From assembly GCF_003614975.1 (NCBI RefSeq), contig NZ_QZWI01000003.1, positions 434,001-498,000 of the forward strand: a stretch of 64,000 nt of DNA. Reading direction: 5' to 3'. Shown here in pieces: positions 63,096 to 64,000 of the stretch (position 1 is the first letter of the stretch; each line of letters starts with the position of its first letter). This stretch comes from Rahnella bruchi. Lineage in GTDB: Bacteria; Pseudomonadota; Gammaproteobacteria; Enterobacterales; Enterobacteriaceae. The notes below the pieces were generated by a model, which was not told where the DNA came from, did no database searches, and saw nothing but the letters and a program-made list of their open reading frames with translations. Position numbers and translations under genes: made by a program.

Positions 63096-63821
63096 ATGAT
63101 CAGAATCGCGCTGTTTCTTGCGATGCTCCTCAGTTTGCCTTTATTTACAGCAAATTACGCCGTGGCCAGCGACGCTGTCCCGGTAAACGCAGCACTTAAA
63201 AAACAACTATTAGGTGCCCCCGTTTATATCCAGATTTTCAAACAAGAACGTAAACTCGAATTGTATGCTCAGCTCGACGGCGAATTTCGTCTGATCGGCA
63301 GCTATGGTATCTGCGATTTTTCCGGCGGTTTGGGAAATAAACGTCGTGAAGGCGATTTTAAAAGCCCGGAAGGTTTCTATAACGTGGATATTCACCACCT
63401 GAAACCCGACAGTCGTTTTTACCGCGCCATTAACATCGGCTTCCCGAATGCTTACGACATCTCGCAGGGTTATTCAGGTAAGTATCTGATGATCCACGGT
63501 AACTGTAAGTCTATCGGTTGCTATGCGATGACCGACGGTTATATGGACGAAATCTTTACCTATGTGCAGGCCGCGTTCCAGTTCGGGCAGCGTAATCTGC
63601 AAATCAGTATTTATCCATTCAAAATGACCGATGCCAACATGAAGGCGCATAAAAACTCAAGCTACTTCGGCTTCTGGAGCCAGTTGCAGCCGGGATATGC
63701 GTACTTTGAGAAACACCATCAGCCACCGAATGTCGTGGTGAGTGATGGTAAATATGAAGTGTTGCAGCCGTTGTCCAATACCCCGCTGTCTTCACAGCTG
63801 GCGTTCGCCCCGATGAAATAA
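63096..63821 (+). CDS. yafK: YafK (LdtF/DpaA), L,D-transpeptidase-fold lipoprotein-release enzyme
   Basis: Periplasmic YkuD-fold protein. The E. coli protein (LdtF/DpaA) detaches Braun lipoprotein from peptidoglycan rather than making crosslinks. Signal peptide about residues 1-24 (FTANYAVAS). The catalytic motif is MIHGNCKSIGCYAMTDGYMD, with active-site His and Cys. Further matches include IQIFKQERKLELYAQLDGEF and KNSSYFGFWSQLQPGYAYFE. About 241 residues. Its last 30 bases overlap the end of the convergent yafJ. Confidence 0.93.
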   Translation: MIRIALFLAMLLSLPLFTANYAVASDAVPVNAALKKQLLGAPVYIQIFKQERKLELYAQLDGEFRLIGSYGICDFSGGLGNKRREGDFKSPEGFYNVDIHHLKPDSRFYRAINIGFPNAYDISQGYSGKYLMIHGNCKSIGCYAMTDGYMDEIFTYVQAAFQFGQRNLQISIYPFKMTDANMKAHKNSSYFGFWSQLQPGYAYFEKHHQPPNVVVSDGKYEVLQPLSNTPLSSQLAFAPMK

Positions 63822-64000
63822 TGCGAACTCACCTGGGGCAATCTTGTTCCAGGTTTCGTTTGCTGTCAGCGGTTGCGTGGCAATCACGGTGACGACATCA
63901 TTGGGTGTCGTCTGCTGCTGAAAATCAATTTCCACATCCTGATCCAACAATGTTGCCTTGCCGAAAGGCGCCCGACGGGTGATCCAGTGTAAATTCGTCG
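63792..64000 (-). CDS. yafJ: YafJ class-II glutamine amidotransferase-like protein, C-terminal part
   Basis: Minus-strand reading from the window edge gives TNLHWITRRAPFGKATLLDQ, then DVEIDFQQQTTPNDVVTVIA and TQPLTANETWNKIAPGEFAL, then FHRGERQL and a stop at 63792. This matches the C-terminal end of E. coli YafJ (Ntn hydrolase, GATase-2-like). The rest lies beyond the window. It converges on yafK with a 30-base tail-to-tail overlap. Confidence 0.9.
   Translation of the reverse strand, partial: TNLHWITRRAPFGKATLLDQDVEIDFQQQTTPNDVVTVIATQPLTANETWNKIAPGEFALFHRGERQL

Overview
The window comes from an enteric gammaproteobacterium (Enterobacterales). The backbone genes read like E. coli genes at protein level: qseE-qseG, yhjX, yaiW, yiaF, yniD, paoABC, proBA, crl, frsA, gpt, pepD, dinB, yafK-yafJ. 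Gene order and sequence flavour suggest Yersiniaceae (Rahnella/Ewingella/Rouxiella/Serratia-like), but genus is inference only. No rRNA, CRISPR array, prophage, transposase or integrase is visible.

Layout. 1-2.4 kb: qseG (partial), qseE and a recognisable glmY small-RNA gene with a sigma-54 promoter and three tandem GlrR boxes. 2.4-7.3 kb: GAF-GGDEF diguanylate cyclase, a solitary PBP2 paralogue, a secreted hypothetical protein and an alpha/beta hydrolase. 7.3-18.5 kb: yhjX with a PyrR/YpdB-type promoter repeat, a cluster of tiny membrane peptides, a CspA-type gene with a long leader, lipoproteins yaiW and yiaF, a Cache-GGDEF protein, a divergent LysR/MFS pair, yniD and other micro-ORFs. 18.5-27.7 kb: a compact recC-recB-recD operon without ptrA, whose proteins look more like the pseudomonad/betaproteobacterial type than the usual enteric one.

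28.0-43.5 kb is the accessory core: a contact-dependent inhibition (CDI) locus. It has cdiB, a 3200-codon cdiA and a small membrane immunity gene, followed by a graveyard of displaced modules: an orphan toxin/immunity pair, a second pair whose toxin frame carries an amber stop, and a third cdiA fragment with a deletion. All three toxin/immunity pairs are joined by a TAATG stop-start overlap. Each is followed by a copy (one degenerate) of a repeat made of a terminator plus, in two copies, the 3' end of a symE-like gene. This looks like a record of serial toxin-tip replacement.

43.5-50.5 kb: SRPBCC protein, old-yellow-enzyme/LysR pair, SelW-like protein, a collapsed chemoreceptor gene, hexapeptide acetyltransferase, M20 amidohydrolase, small envelope proteins and a short-chain dehydrogenase relic. 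50.9-54.6 kb: a paoABC molybdenum aldehyde oxidoreductase operon lacking the Tat leader on PaoA and lacking paoD. 54.8-64 kb: conserved backbone with tRNA-Thr, proA, proB, crl, frsA, gpt, pepD, dinB (with a perfect LexA box, and a C-terminus written by a dispersed repeat), yafK and the 3' end of yafJ.
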